Positions 38,490-47,232 of a stretch of 64,000 nucleotides of DNA are shown piece by piece; position 1 is the first letter of the stretch, and each line of letters begins with the position of its first letter. The notes under the pieces were generated by a model. It had not been told where the DNA came from and searched no databases. It worked only from the letters and a program-made list of their open reading frames with translations. The stretch covers positions 2,852,001 through 2,916,000 of the forward strand of contig NC_015177.1 of the NCBI RefSeq assembly GCF_000190735.1, in the 5' to 3' direction. The DNA comes from Pseudopedobacter saltans DSM 12145 (GTDB lineage Bacteria > Bacteroidota > Bacteroidia > Sphingobacteriales > Sphingobacteriaceae). The translations under genes and the position numbers were made by a program.

Positions 38490-38954
38490 ATGAAGTGGCA
38501 AGAATTTAATAGTTGGAAAAACCAGATTTTTAGTCAATACAATCGAATTCAGGAACAGGTTGGAGAAAATGATTTCAAAAAATATAAGCTAGATATTTCA
38601 TGCAGAGCTTTAAATAAAATTGCTTTAAATACATTAGAAGAAAAGAAGTTTACCGAATTAAAGAAAGTAGTCACCAAGACTTTAGATTCCATTCCTGAAA
38701 AGAATATTTGTAAAGCTTCATTAAAACCATATTATAAAAATACCAGACATTTAAAACACTATCTAAAAACCCATTTCAATCTGGTTCCTATCGGCTATCA
38801 CTCCTTAAAATGGGGAGCCATAGGCTTGGGATTTGGTGTTCCGTATTCATATTTTTTAAGCTCCTTACTTGGACTTTTTATTGGCTTAGGGATAGGAATG
38901 GGGATAGGAACTTATTTCGACAGGAAAGCCGAAAAGGAAAACAAATCCTATTAA
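38490..38954 (+). CDS. Small membrane protein of unknown function
   Basis: 154 residues. The first ~105 are charged and helical, and the last ~45 hold two short glycine-rich membrane segments (GAIGLGFGVPYSYFL and LLGLFIGLGIGMGIGTYF) before a basic tail. No family is recognised. It starts four bases after the flavin monooxygenase stop and probably shares its transcript. Confidence 0.7.
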   Translation: MKWQEFNSWKNQIFSQYNRIQEQVGENDFKKYKLDISCRALNKIALNTLEEKKFTELKKVVTKTLDSIPEKNICKASLKPYYKNTRHLKHYLKTHFNLVPIGYHSLKWGAIGLGFGVPYSYFLSSLLGLFIGLGIGMGIGTYFDRKAEKENKSY

Positions 38955-38984
38955 TATCTTATTTATCACCTAATTGTCTTTTTT

Positions 38985-39000
38985 AAATGTTTAAACATTT
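38985..39000. promoter_or_regulatory. 16-bp perfect palindrome upstream of the Rrf2 promoter
   Basis: AAATGTTTAAACATTT is its own reverse complement. It ends five bases before the -33 TTTG of the Rrf2 gene, a position suited to a regulator binding site. It could also be part of the previous gene's 3' end structure. Confidence 0.5.
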
Positions 39001-39005
39001 ATTGT

Positions 39006-39036
39006 TTTGAACAACGGATTTTTTTACCGACCTTTG
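39006..39036 (+). promoter_or_regulatory. Promoter of the rrf2 operon
   Basis: TTTG (39006-39009), a 19-base spacer, and GACCTTTG (39029-39036) match TTTG-N19-21-TAnnTTTG with one mismatch. Confidence 0.6.
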
Positions 39037-39038
39037 AA

Positions 39039-39059
39039 CTGTAATAAAAAACATTACAG
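39039..39059. promoter_or_regulatory. Candidate Rrf2 operator overlapping the transcript start
   Basis: CTGTAAT, seven bases, ATTACAG is a perfect inverted repeat. It covers the predicted transcription start and ends one base before the rrf2 ATG. That is the expected place for autorepression. Confidence 0.6.
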
Positions 39060-39060
39060 A

Positions 39061-39471
39061 ATGAACAACGGAAGATTCGCCATTTCAATTCATATATTGA
39101 CCTTACTTGAATTAAGTAATGAAGAACTTTTATCTTCTGATTATATCGCAGGAAGTATAAATATCAACTCAGTCTTAGTAAGGAAAGAGATTACTGAATT
39201 AAGAAAAGCCGGATTGGTAGACAGTAAAGAGGGGAAAAATGGCGGCTTTTTTTTAGCAAAAAAGGCAGATGATATAAATCTTGGAGATTTATTTAAGGCA
39301 GTTTATCCAGAATCCATTTTTGCTTTTGCGAAAAACAGTCCCAATCCTAATTGTCCTATCGGAAAGGACATCAACAAACATTTAGAAAGCCTATACGTTG
39401 AAGCAGAATTATCTTTGGTACAAGAGCTTAAGAGACATTCACTGGCAGAATTCTGTCAGAAATTTAAATAA
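39061..39471 (+). CDS. Rrf2 family transcriptional regulator
   Basis: 136 residues from the chosen ATG. The winged helix-turn-helix is at residues ~7-70 (FAISIHILTLLEL, SVLVRKEITELRKAGLV, GGFFLAKKADDINLGDLF). The FeS-cluster cysteine triad of IscR/NsrR is absent; only Cys98 (PNPNCPIG) and Cys132 remain, so redox sensing through thiols is possible but not shown. An in-frame ATG at 39007 lies over the promoter and is rejected. It leads an operon with two oxidoreductase-type enzymes and probably represses it. Confidence 0.85.
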   Translation: MNNGRFAISIHILTLLELSNEELLSSDYIAGSININSVLVRKEITELRKAGLVDSKEGKNGGFFLAKKADDINLGDLFKAVYPESIFAFAKNSPNPNCPIGKDINKHLESLYVEAELSLVQELKRHSLAEFCQKFK

Positions 39472-39497
39472 GATAATACTTTACAAAAAATATAATT

Positions 39498-40145
39498 ATG
39501 AAAGTAGCAATAATTGGAGCAACTGGGTTTGTGGGTTCCAGCCTGGTGAAAGAAGCCGTAAACAGAGATTTAACTGTTGGCGCCATCGCAAGAAATATAG
39601 ATAAAATTGTAAATAATGAAGTAGCCAAAATAGCTATAGATGTTAATAATGAAAAGGAATTGGCAGACAAACTAAAAGGATATGATGTTGTTGTCAGTGC
39701 ATTTAATGCTGGTTGGACAAATCCTAACATCTACGACGATTTCTTAGCTGGCTCTAAAGCTATACAACAAGCGGTGAAAGATGCCGGAATTAAAAGATTA
39801 ATCGTTATTGGCGGTGCTGGAAGCTTATATGTAGCCGACAATGTGCAAGCGGTAGACACACCCGACTTCCCTGCGGCATTCAAATCAGGTGCTAGTGCTG
39901 CCAGGGACTATTTGAATATCCTTAAACAAGAAAAGGATTTGGATTGGGTATTCTTTAGTCCGGCTTTTGAAATGAATCCCGGAATAACTACTGGAAGGAC
40001 AGGAAAATATAGATTGGGAAAAGATCATCCTGTGTTTGACGAAAATAACGCTTCCAGATTGTCTGTAGAAGATCTGGCGGTTGTAATTTTTGATGAGGTT
40101 CAAAAACCAAAACATCATCGGGAGCGATTTACTGCAGCCTATTAA
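39498..40145 (+). CDS. NAD(P)-binding oxidoreductase, atypical SDR/NmrA-like
   Basis: 215 residues. The nucleotide-binding GATGFVGSSLVKEA is at residues 7-20, and GIKRLIVIGGAGSLYV and DWVFFSPAFEMNPG are typical of NAD(P)H-binding, YwnB-like atypical short-chain proteins. It is cytosolic. Function may be quinone or flavin reduction, or redox sensing. It lies 26 bases after rrf2 and 10 before the dioxygenase, in one operon. Confidence 0.88.
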   Translation: MKVAIIGATGFVGSSLVKEAVNRDLTVGAIARNIDKIVNNEVAKIAIDVNNEKELADKLKGYDVVVSAFNAGWTNPNIYDDFLAGSKAIQQAVKDAGIKRLIVIGGAGSLYVADNVQAVDTPDFPAAFKSGASAARDYLNILKQEKDLDWVFFSPAFEMNPGITTGRTGKYRLGKDHPVFDENNASRLSVEDLAVVIFDEVQKPKHHRERFTAAY

Positions 40146-40155
40146 TTAAAATACG

Positions 40156-40995
40156 ATGGAAACTCTAAAACATTTATATAACTGGCAAAAAGATCTGGCA
40201 GAAACAGATCCAATGCCAGCACTTTTTCTGGGACACGGAAGTCCGATGAATGCCATAGAAGATAATATCTTCGTTCAAAATTGGCGTAAACTTGCCAAGG
40301 ACATACCTAAACCTAAAGCCATTTTGGTCATTTCCGCCCATTGGGAAACCAAGGGAACCAAAGTGACCGCTATGGAAAAACCTCGTACGATTCATGACTT
40401 TGGCGGCTTTCCAAAAGCTTTATTTGAAGTCCAGTATCCTGCAAAAGGTGACCCTGAACTTGCAATGTATATTCAGGAAGCTTTAAAGCATTTTGTACCA
40501 GTCGAACTTGACCAACTTTGGGGTCTTGATCATGGAAACTGGAGTGTGGTTAGACATCTTTATCCGGATGCGGACATCCCTGTTTTGCAGTTGAGTCTGG
40601 ATTATTCCAAACCCGCTGAATATCATTACAATCTGGCAAAGGAACTTCAAATCCTCAGAAAAAAAGGAGTTTTGATAATCGGAAGTGGAAATATGGTCCA
40701 TAATCTTCGGATGATATCGTGGGAAAATATGCTAGCACCCGGATACGGTTATGATTGGGCTTTAGATATCAATGAGAAGATGAAAAATCATATAGCAGAA
40801 GGCAATCACATGGCTTTGGTTAATTATGAAAACTTTGGCCTGGAAGGGAAATATGCTATTCCAACGCCAGAGCATTATATGCCGTTAATTTATACTTTGG
40901 GATTAAAGAATAAAAATGACAAGGTTTCTTTTTTAAATGATATCCCTGTTGGCGGTTCCTTAACTATGACATCTGTAGTTCTAGACTCTAAATAA
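40156..40995 (+). CDS. ygiD: 4,5-DOPA extradiol dioxygenase-like protein (LigB family)
   Basis: 279 residues. The class III extradiol dioxygenase (LigB) fold is shown by ALFLGHGSPMNAI with a metal-site histidine at the N-terminus, VISAHWET, GLDHGNWSVVRHLYP, and GSGNMVHNLR. These match E. coli YgiD, which ring-opens DOPA in a zinc- or iron-dependent way. The natural substrate in this organism is unknown. The Rrf2 regulator and an NAD(P)-binding protein in the same operon suggest a response to catechols or quinones. Confidence 0.9.
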   Translation: METLKHLYNWQKDLAETDPMPALFLGHGSPMNAIEDNIFVQNWRKLAKDIPKPKAILVISAHWETKGTKVTAMEKPRTIHDFGGFPKALFEVQYPAKGDPELAMYIQEALKHFVPVELDQLWGLDHGNWSVVRHLYPDADIPVLQLSLDYSKPAEYHYNLAKELQILRKKGVLIIGSGNMVHNLRMISWENMLAPGYGYDWALDINEKMKNHIAEGNHMALVNYENFGLEGKYAIPTPEHYMPLIYTLGLKNKNDKVSFLNDIPVGGSLTMTSVVLDSK

Positions 40996-41019
40996 AATTC
41001 TTTTTTCTATTATAGATCA

Positions 41020-41060
41020 AAAAAAGCGGGGCATTTTACTGCATTTTACCCCGCTTTTTT
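41020..41060. terminator. Bidirectional terminator after the ygiD-like gene
   Basis: AAAAAGCGGGG (41021-41031) pairs with CCCCGCTTTTT (41049-41059), with T runs on both sides. It serves the convergent genes. Confidence 0.85.
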
Positions 41061-42339
41061 ATTTTTTATACTTGTTATACCTTTCAGAAGGCCTTATATT
41101 TTCTGTCTTTGTATTTTTTGCTTTCTTCTCATGAAAAGCCCCACCTCTGCTTGAGTCTTCCTGCTCTTCTTGTTCTACTTTTTTACGTTTGATCTCCTCT
41201 TCTATAAATAAACCATCGGGTAAATCCATTTCCGGAATTCTAAGCCCCAGTTCTTGTTCAATCTTCTTCATTTCCGACAGTTCCAAATCGGTTAACAAAA
41301 CCAAAGCCATTTGATCATTTTGCTGCTCGCCAAACCAGGTTACCTTTTGTTGATATAAGTTCTCTTCGTCCGGTAAATCAAAAAACATTAAAAATGGAAT
41401 TTTTGACGTATCGAGATTTTCCAAATCTTCCTGGACGACAATTAAAATACTTTTTTTAGGATTCAACAGAAAATCTTCGGCACCTTCTATATCATCATTC
41501 GAAAAAGCACCGCATTTTATAGTAGTAAGCCCCACATCCTTAGTCTTTAGAAGCTTATATACCGTTTCGGCAGTAAACTTTGAATTTACGGAAACCAGTA
41601 CTTTATCAAAAACTTCCTTATCTTGAAGCAACAACTCCAGTAAGTTCAACTTTGTCTTGAAGTTAGGAACCTGATATCTTATCTGATCGATACATTTTAA
41701 GTCTTTCTCTTCCAGCTCATCTATTTCGATAACTGAAAATTCCTCCATATAATAGCTCAACATCCGAGCAATTTTCCCGTGATAAACAGAAGAAAAAACC
41801 AGATTCTGTGCTTTTGGCGTACTCCTCCCTAATTCCGAAACTGGTAATTGAAGACCGTTTTTCACAATCTCATCTGCATCGTCAACTATAAAAAGTTGTA
41901 ATTTATTAAGATTCAAACCTAACTTCAGATATACCGATTTAGCTCTATCTGGTTGTGCTATGATGATATCTACGCCATCAGTAACTTCCAGAACTTGCGC
42001 ATCTAAAGTCCCTTCGTCATGAAATAATCCATAAATACGTAGAGATTTATTTCTGTTTAGCGAATGAAACTGTTCTACTAAAGATTGTCCCCTTTCTTTG
42101 CTGGATACCAATACCAGTACCCTGGGAGCAATCTCTTCTGTATGTTTTATTTTATTTAAGCTTGCCAGTATCAGGGAAGTTGATTTTCCGGCTCCTTCCG
42201 GTGCAACAGCTACCAAATCCTGGCCTCCGTTAATCCTACTAAATATTTTTGATTGCAAGGAAGTAGGCTGTGAAAATCCTGCATTTGAAACGGCAATCTG
42301 TAATTGCTTACTTAGCTTTAATTTCTCGAACGAATTCAT
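41059..42339 (-). CDS. DEAD-box-like protein with degenerate helicase motifs
   Basis: 426 residues laid out like a DEAD-box helicase, but with key motifs changed. Motif I is APEGAGKST (46-54) with the lysine kept. Motif Ib TPGR reads QPDR (129-132). Motif II is DDAD instead of DEAD (153-156). SAT is replaced by SSV, motif V (TDxxARGxD) is lost, and the HRxGRxxR of motif VI is absent where QQKVTWFGEQ stands. The C-terminus is a charged, lysine-rich tail. ATP binding may survive, but canonical unwinding is unlikely. It may be an RNA-binding or ribosome-assembly factor. A TAnnTTTG box sits five bases before the ATG. Confidence 0.8.
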   Translation of the reverse strand: MNSFEKLKLSKQLQIAVSNAGFSQPTSLQSKIFSRINGGQDLVAVAPEGAGKSTSLILASLNKIKHTEEIAPRVLVLVSSKERGQSLVEQFHSLNRNKSLRIYGLFHDEGTLDAQVLEVTDGVDIIIAQPDRAKSVYLKLGLNLNKLQLFIVDDADEIVKNGLQLPVSELGRSTPKAQNLVFSSVYHGKIARMLSYYMEEFSVIEIDELEEKDLKCIDQIRYQVPNFKTKLNLLELLLQDKEVFDKVLVSVNSKFTAETVYKLLKTKDVGLTTIKCGAFSNDDIEGAEDFLLNPKKSILIVVQEDLENLDTSKIPFLMFFDLPDEENLYQQKVTWFGEQQNDQMALVLLTDLELSEMKKIEQELGLRIPEMDLPDGLFIEEEIKRKKVEQEEQEDSSRGGAFHEKKAKNTKTENIRPSERYNKYKK

Positions 42340-42344
42340 TGTTG

Positions 42345-42352
42345 CAAAAATA
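42345..42352 (-). promoter_or_regulatory. -7 box of the degenerate helicase gene
   Basis: TATTTTTG on the minus strand ends five bases before the ATG at 42339, so the transcript probably starts at or next to the start codon. No clear -33 element. Confidence 0.45.
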
Positions 42353-42400
42353 CCATTTTAACACCACATAATCCCTTCTTTACATTTTTGAATTTTGACT

Positions 42401-42431
42401 TTTGATTTTAAACTTTATATAGTCATCTTTG
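42401..42431 (+). promoter_or_regulatory. Promoter of the DivIC/FtsB-like gene
   Basis: TTTG (42401-42404), a 19-base spacer, and CATCTTTG (42424-42431) fit the Bacteroidota consensus with one mismatch. Confidence 0.55.
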
Positions 42432-42454
42432 CATAGGATAAATCGTCATGTATT

Positions 42455-42766
42455 ATGAAACGCCTGATTGATCTTCTAAAGAACAAATATTTTTTGGCTT
42501 CATTAGCTTTTGTAATTTGGATGTTGTTTTTCGACAGAAATGATGTTATATCCCAATATGACTATCGCAATCAGGTAAAAAAGCTGGAGCAGGAAAGAGA
42601 TTTTTACACCAAAGAAATTGCCGATGTACAAAAAGATCTTGATGAACTGACAACAAATAAAGATAAACTCGAAAAATTTGCCCGCGAGCGTTACCTAATG
42701 AAACGAGATAACGAAGATGTATTTGTGATTATTGATGAGAAGCCTGCAAAGAAAGGCTTATTCTAG
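42455..42766 (+). CDS. Septum formation initiator family protein (DivIC/FtsB)
   Basis: 103 residues. A short cytosolic start is followed by one membrane helix (YFLASLAFVIWMLFF, residues ~11-25) and a coiled coil (NQVKKLEQERDFYTKEIADV), then KFARERYLMKRDNEDVFVI, the conserved ending of DivIC/FtsB proteins. These bitopic proteins join FtsL and FtsQ in the divisome. The last four bases overlap the stop of the convergent TRIC-like gene. Confidence 0.88.
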   Translation: MKRLIDLLKNKYFLASLAFVIWMLFFDRNDVISQYDYRNQVKKLEQERDFYTKEIADVQKDLDELTTNKDKLEKFARERYLMKRDNEDVFVIIDEKPAKKGLF

Positions 42767-43380
42767 TAAAACCTTGGCAACACCAATTGCTTTCTAACTG
42801 CAACAATTCGAATTACAACAATTAACGAAATAGTCAGTAGTTCGCTAATAGAATTTTCTACATTTAAAGCGTCTAAAACAAAGTAAAAAGCGCCCCCTAA
42901 AATACAGGCTGTTGCATATATCTCTTTTCGAAAAATAATAGGAATATTATTTATGAGCATATCCCTCGCTATACCACCAAAGCAGCCGGTAAAAGTACCC
43001 AATAATATGCAGCTTCCGGGATCTAAATTATGTGCTAATCCTTTTTGTATACCCAAAATGGTAAAAAATCCCAACCCCAAAGTATCAAAGAGAAACAAGG
43101 TCTTTTTAAAACGCTTTACATTTTTCCAGAAAAACATAGAAAGCAGCGCAGCTACAACTATCACAAAAGTATAAGATGGTTCCTTAATCCAAAAAACAGG
43201 AGTGTCTCCTATTACTAAATCTCTCAATGTTCCGCCTCCTACCGCAGTCACAAATGCAACGATAATTACTCCAAAAGCATCCAAACGTTTTTGCATGGCT
43301 GCAAAAGCACCTGAAACGGCATAGGAAAAAGTACCGCAAATGATTATTATATTCTCTATTAAAAGGCTATAAAAGTCCAT
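42763..43380 (-). CDS. TRIC-like cation channel family protein (UPF0126)
   Basis: 205 residues, with about seven predicted membrane helices in two similar halves. Each half has a GGGTxRD-like motif: AVGGGTLRDLVIG near residue 47 and GCFGGIARDMLIN near residue 135. This is the prokaryotic TRIC (YicG-like) family, some members of which conduct K+ or Na+. Its start overlaps the upstream VWA-protein gene by 14 bases, so the two are translationally coupled. Confidence 0.88.
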   Translation of the reverse strand: MDFYSLLIENIIIICGTFSYAVSGAFAAMQKRLDAFGVIIVAFVTAVGGGTLRDLVIGDTPVFWIKEPSYTFVIVVAALLSMFFWKNVKRFKKTLFLFDTLGLGFFTILGIQKGLAHNLDPGSCILLGTFTGCFGGIARDMLINNIPIIFRKEIYATACILGGAFYFVLDALNVENSISELLTISLIVVIRIVAVRKQLVLPRFY

Positions 43381-45424
43381 TCCGTTTTCTAAAGAACCAC
43401 TCGCTGCTTAGCAACAAAACTAACAAAAAGAATATCCACTTTATGTTGATGAACTCTTTATAAGTATTATCTACATGTACAATTGTCGTAATTTTTTCGT
43501 TTTTATCAATCAATTGCTCAAGTTTGGAAAGCTGATCGGGAAGCAAAAATTCACCACCCGATGTTTTCGCCAGATTATAGAGTAATTGATGGTCGGCTGT
43601 GGTATTGAAATGTTCGAGGTCTATTTTCTCTACGACGAAACTTCCGTTACTTTCTAAACGCTTTCCTCCCAACATTGTTTTTGCTGAAAAAGTATATTCC
43701 CCTTCGGGAAGAAAACCCGCATTAAGTTCATACAAGCTCTCTTTTGCAGAGAATACATAACTATATTTTTTTCCTGAGCTATTTTTGATTTCTATTGCAA
43801 CCTCCTCCGTATTTACAGGCTCGTAACTTTCATTATACAGTTCAGCATGGAAAACAGCTTCTTCGTTAGTTAATAATCGTTCTTTAACAGGATAAACCCT
43901 AAACTTACGTTTATCTTCTTTAACACTTAAAAACTGGATGGTCTTTGCAACCAATTCATCAAACGCATCAAAATTAGATGTAGTCTTATAATTTTCTAAA
44001 CGCCATCTCCACAATCCCTCACCATTTAAAAAAGCGCTATTCTTATTTCCCTTAACAAAAAACATTACCGGAAACCCGGTGGCAGATTTTTGGTTTAATA
44101 AGATTTCATATTCTCCATTTACCGCAATTATTCCAGATTGTCCCAGTAGCGGTGGCAGATTTTTAAAAAATCCCTGAAGGTTGGCTGATACAGTGAAATT
44201 ATAAAAATCGTTGTTAATGGCTGTATAGAAGTCCTGTAAATTTCCTACCGGAAATTTAACTAAGGGCTGCATGTTATTTAGTTGATTAATATTCGTTTCG
44301 GCACCTACAATAAACCAAATCGCTTTTTCCATTGCTTGTTTCAAAACGCCTGAAAATGCCGTATTTGCAGAAGGTAAATTATGTAATATAACAATATTAT
44401 AAGCATTAATATTACCTGGCAGATTATATGGAAAAGCCACATCAACATCATAATTTTTATTTTCAGAGATGCTTTGCTTTATAGCGTTTATATCTGGGTG
44501 TGGCGCATTTGCAAGCAACAATATCTTTTCTTTCCCTTCTAAAACTTCCACATAAACGGTTTGGCTATTATTAATAGTCGAAACTTCGCTATCCAATGGT
44601 CGTACTGCTATATTTATTCTTTGCATGCCTACTTTTTTTGCATCCAGTTTTATGGTTAGAGATTGTCTCCAAAAATCATCATCAATCTGTATGGATTTAG
44701 ACAGCTTTTGTCCATCAGAACTTTCTATGGTCAATACCGATTTCTCACCAGGGCTCTTAAATGCAGAAAGATTAATTTCTAATGGATATTCATTTCCTAA
44801 ATAAACAATTCTGTTATAATTGACATTTCTGATCAGAAGATCTTTCTTTATTGTTGTATCTCCAAGTCCAATGGTATAAATTGTAGTCTGTTTGGGTAAG
44901 CTTTGGGCCGTTACCGATGTCCCTTTATTAATTATTCCATCGGACGCTAAAATTACTGCACCAATATTTCGGTTGCCATATTGATTGTCTATATAAGAAA
45001 AAACCGATGATATGTCGGTCTGCTGATCTTTAAAATTCCAGGATCCGGCATTGCGAACCGCATCACCAAAACTCAAAAAAGCTATATCGTACTTCTGCGT
45101 TAGCTTATTCTTTAAATTGATTAAATCAGTTTTATACTTTTCTAAATCGAATTTCGGAGACTGCCCTAAAGGAATGGATTGGGAATTATCCTGCGCAATA
45201 ACAATCAGCGGCTTCTCTTCTATCTCGTCTTTAGACGATATTAAAGGCGATAACAGTAAAAAACATATAAACGCAACTAAGGCAGTTCTTAAGCTGAAAA
45301 GTAAAAATTTCAGTTTGCTAGATGCCTGTTTATTGTAAAAAATATAGGCATAAAGAATACCTATGGCTACACAAAGCGGCAGCCACCAGGCTGAATTATT
45401 TTCGAATAATATTGCGTTTAACAT
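43367..45424 (-). CDS. VWA-like membrane protein
   Basis: 685 residues. Two N-terminal membrane helices (WWLPLCVAIGILYAYIFY and LLFSLRTALVAFICFLLL) precede a segment beginning PLIVIAQDNSQSIPLGQ, which looks like a von Willebrand A metal site (DxSxS). The long periplasmic region ends in one C-terminal helix (IKWIFFLLVLLLSSEWFF). Proteins of this shape occur in Bacteroidota; the function is not known. The downstream TRIC-like gene overlaps it by 14 bases, and the SIMPL gene lies 21 bases upstream, so the three probably form one operon. Confidence 0.8.
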   Translation of the reverse strand: MLNAILFENNSAWWLPLCVAIGILYAYIFYNKQASSKLKFLLFSLRTALVAFICFLLLSPLISSKDEIEEKPLIVIAQDNSQSIPLGQSPKFDLEKYKTDLINLKNKLTQKYDIAFLSFGDAVRNAGSWNFKDQQTDISSVFSYIDNQYGNRNIGAVILASDGIINKGTSVTAQSLPKQTTIYTIGLGDTTIKKDLLIRNVNYNRIVYLGNEYPLEINLSAFKSPGEKSVLTIESSDGQKLSKSIQIDDDFWRQSLTIKLDAKKVGMQRINIAVRPLDSEVSTINNSQTVYVEVLEGKEKILLLANAPHPDINAIKQSISENKNYDVDVAFPYNLPGNINAYNIVILHNLPSANTAFSGVLKQAMEKAIWFIVGAETNINQLNNMQPLVKFPVGNLQDFYTAINNDFYNFTVSANLQGFFKNLPPLLGQSGIIAVNGEYEILLNQKSATGFPVMFFVKGNKNSAFLNGEGLWRWRLENYKTTSNFDAFDELVAKTIQFLSVKEDKRKFRVYPVKERLLTNEEAVFHAELYNESYEPVNTEEVAIEIKNSSGKKYSYVFSAKESLYELNAGFLPEGEYTFSAKTMLGGKRLESNGSFVVEKIDLEHFNTTADHQLLYNLAKTSGGEFLLPDQLSKLEQLIDKNEKITTIVHVDNTYKEFINIKWIFFLLVLLLSSEWFFRKRNGLL

Positions 45425-45445
45425 TTCATGTTAAAAATGCAAAAT

Positions 45446-46171
45446 TTATTCTATTTCAAAGTTGGCATTTACAACTGCTGTAATTTCTTTCCTTATGGAG
45501 CTAACATCATTTACACCATAATCGGAGGTAATATTTGAATTTTCCGGAGTGATTTGTAACACTCCCATTCGGGCACTTCTTAACGAACCAAGTTTTTTTC
45601 CGGTAGCCTCTGCAACACGTTTTCCTCTTATCATAGCATCCTTTGCTGCTTCCGCTTGAATATCAATTTTAATATCAGAAAGTTTAGTATAGTAATATTC
45701 CGGAGGATTTACAGCAAACTCCACTCCCTGTTCTACCAGTGAAGCAATATCAATAGATATTTTCTTCATTCTCTCAACATCTTTTGACTGAAATTCAATC
45801 ATCTGATTAATTGTATAAGATCGTATTCCAGTCTGCATACCATTATTGTTGTAATAATAATTCGGATAGGAATTAGTTGTCTTAAAATCAATATCCTTCT
45901 CCTGAAACCCCTGCTTTGCCAAATAAGCTAAAAGTAAAGGCTTTTGGAACTGCAAACGTTGATACGCTTCTTTCGTCGTAACAGCCTCTGCATTTAATGT
46001 TCCGCGTATAATTGCCAAATCAGATATGATCAGCTTTTTTGCCGAGCCTGTAACATTAATGGTTTGATCATTCGCCTTTACTTTTTTCCAGGTACCGGAA
46101 AAAATAAGTACCGAAAAAAGAATAGCACAACTGAATATAATTGTCGGAATTAAGAAACGGTTTTCTCTCAT
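45446..46171 (-). CDS. SIMPL domain (DUF541) protein
   Basis: 241 residues. An N-terminal helix (FLIPTIIFSCAILFSVLIFSG) may be an uncleaved anchor or signal. The rest is a SIMPL domain (IINVTGSAKKLIISDLAIIRG-like start, EAYQRLQFQKPLLLAYLAKQ, KLGSLRSARMGVLQITPEN). The domain is widespread and usually periplasmic; its biochemical role is unclear. It is the first gene of the SIMPL-VWA-TRIC run. Confidence 0.88.
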   Translation of the reverse strand: MRENRFLIPTIIFSCAILFSVLIFSGTWKKVKANDQTINVTGSAKKLIISDLAIIRGTLNAEAVTTKEAYQRLQFQKPLLLAYLAKQGFQEKDIDFKTTNSYPNYYYNNNGMQTGIRSYTINQMIEFQSKDVERMKKISIDIASLVEQGVEFAVNPPEYYYTKLSDIKIDIQAEAAKDAMIRGKRVAEATGKKLGSLRSARMGVLQITPENSNITSDYGVNDVSSIRKEITAVVNANFEIE

Positions 46172-46219
46172 AATTAATTAACAAATTTTCATTAAGACAG
46201 TTTAATAGAGTTTTTGTCA

Positions 46220-46248
46220 CAAAAAAAGAGCCATCTAAAATGGCTCCA
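46220..46248 (-). terminator. Terminator of fabG
   Basis: GAGCCAT (46228-46234) pairs with ATGGCTC (46240-46246), with a seven-T run on the minus strand. Confidence 0.8.
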
Positions 46249-46273
46249 ACTTACAACTTTCAACCTATAGCCT

Positions 46274-47017
46274 CTACAACATACCACCACAAACCGACAA
46301 TACTTGTCCGTTTACATAAGCACTCATATCAGAAGCTAAGAAAACACAAACATTAGCAACATCTTCTGGTTCGCCAGCTCTTTTTAAAGGAATTCCTGCT
46401 TCCCAACCTGCCACTACTTTAGGATCTAAAACATCTGTCATTTCGGTACGGATAAATCCAGGGGCCACAACATTGGTTCTGATATTTCTCGATCCAAGCT
46501 CTTTAGCAACAGACTTAGAAAAACCAATGATTCCAGCTTTAGATGCAGCATAGTTGGCTTGTCCAGCATTCCCCTGAACACCAACTACAGAACTCATATT
46601 GATAAAAACTCCTTTACGGTTCTTCATCATAATTTTAGAAGCTGCTTTTGTTGTATTGAAAACAGACTTTAGGTTTACTTCTAAAACATCGTCCCAATTT
46701 TCCTCCGTCATACGCATTAACAGGCCGTCTTTGGTAATACCAGCATTGTTAACTACAATATCAATAGTTCCAAACTCTGTTACTATGTCACTAATCAATT
46801 GTTCTGCCTGATCAAATTTCGACGCATCCGAACGATATCCTTTAACCTTAGTACCAAAAGCCTGTAACTCAGTTTCCAAAGCCTGTCCTTTTTCCACCGA
46901 AGATAAATATGTAAACGCTACATTAGCACCTTGCTCTGCAAATTTCTCGGCAATTTTTTTCCCGATTCCTTTAGATGCACCTGTAATTAAAGCTGTTTTT
47001 CCTTCTAATAATTTCAT
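46274..47017 (-). CDS. fabG: 3-oxoacyl-ACP reductase
   Basis: 247 residues, typical FabG length. It reduces 3-oxoacyl-ACP with NADPH in fatty acid elongation. The coenzyme motif TGASKGIGKKIAEKFA is at residues ~13-28, NNAG at ~88-91, the catalytic Ser in NMSSVVGVQGNAGQ and the Tyr-x3-Lys in YAASKAG at ~153, and the C-terminal substrate loop ends in YVNGQVLSVCGGML. It is a single gene with its own terminator. Homologous SDRs can have other substrates, but every FabG signature is present. Confidence 0.93.
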   Translation of the reverse strand: MKLLEGKTALITGASKGIGKKIAEKFAEQGANVAFTYLSSVEKGQALETELQAFGTKVKGYRSDASKFDQAEQLISDIVTEFGTIDIVVNNAGITKDGLLMRMTEENWDDVLEVNLKSVFNTTKAASKIMMKNRKGVFINMSSVVGVQGNAGQANYAASKAGIIGFSKSVAKELGSRNIRTNVVAPGFIRTEMTDVLDPKVVAGWEAGIPLKRAGEPEDVANVCVFLASDMSAYVNGQVLSVCGGML

Positions 47018-47206
47018 TTTTACTCTGCTTTTATGGCGTGAAAATATTAATTTTTTATGATATGTACGCCGTTTGATCTGCTTTTACACTAAGCATCGCT
47101 ATATGCATCTGTAAGTGTTTAAATAATTATTGCAAGTAATATCCTTTTTCTGTAAAGTTTCAGCATTTTTTTTAGCTTAAAACTAGACAGTTAATCCATT
47201 TGATAT

Positions 47207-47214
47207 TAACTTTG
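47207..47214 (+). promoter_or_regulatory. -7 box of mqo
   Basis: TAACTTTG is an exact TAnnTTTG. It lies downstream of the longer ORF's first codon (47200), so transcription cannot cover that start. This supports the ATG at 47233. Confidence 0.5.
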
Positions 47215-47232
47215 CGCATCCATAAAAACAAA

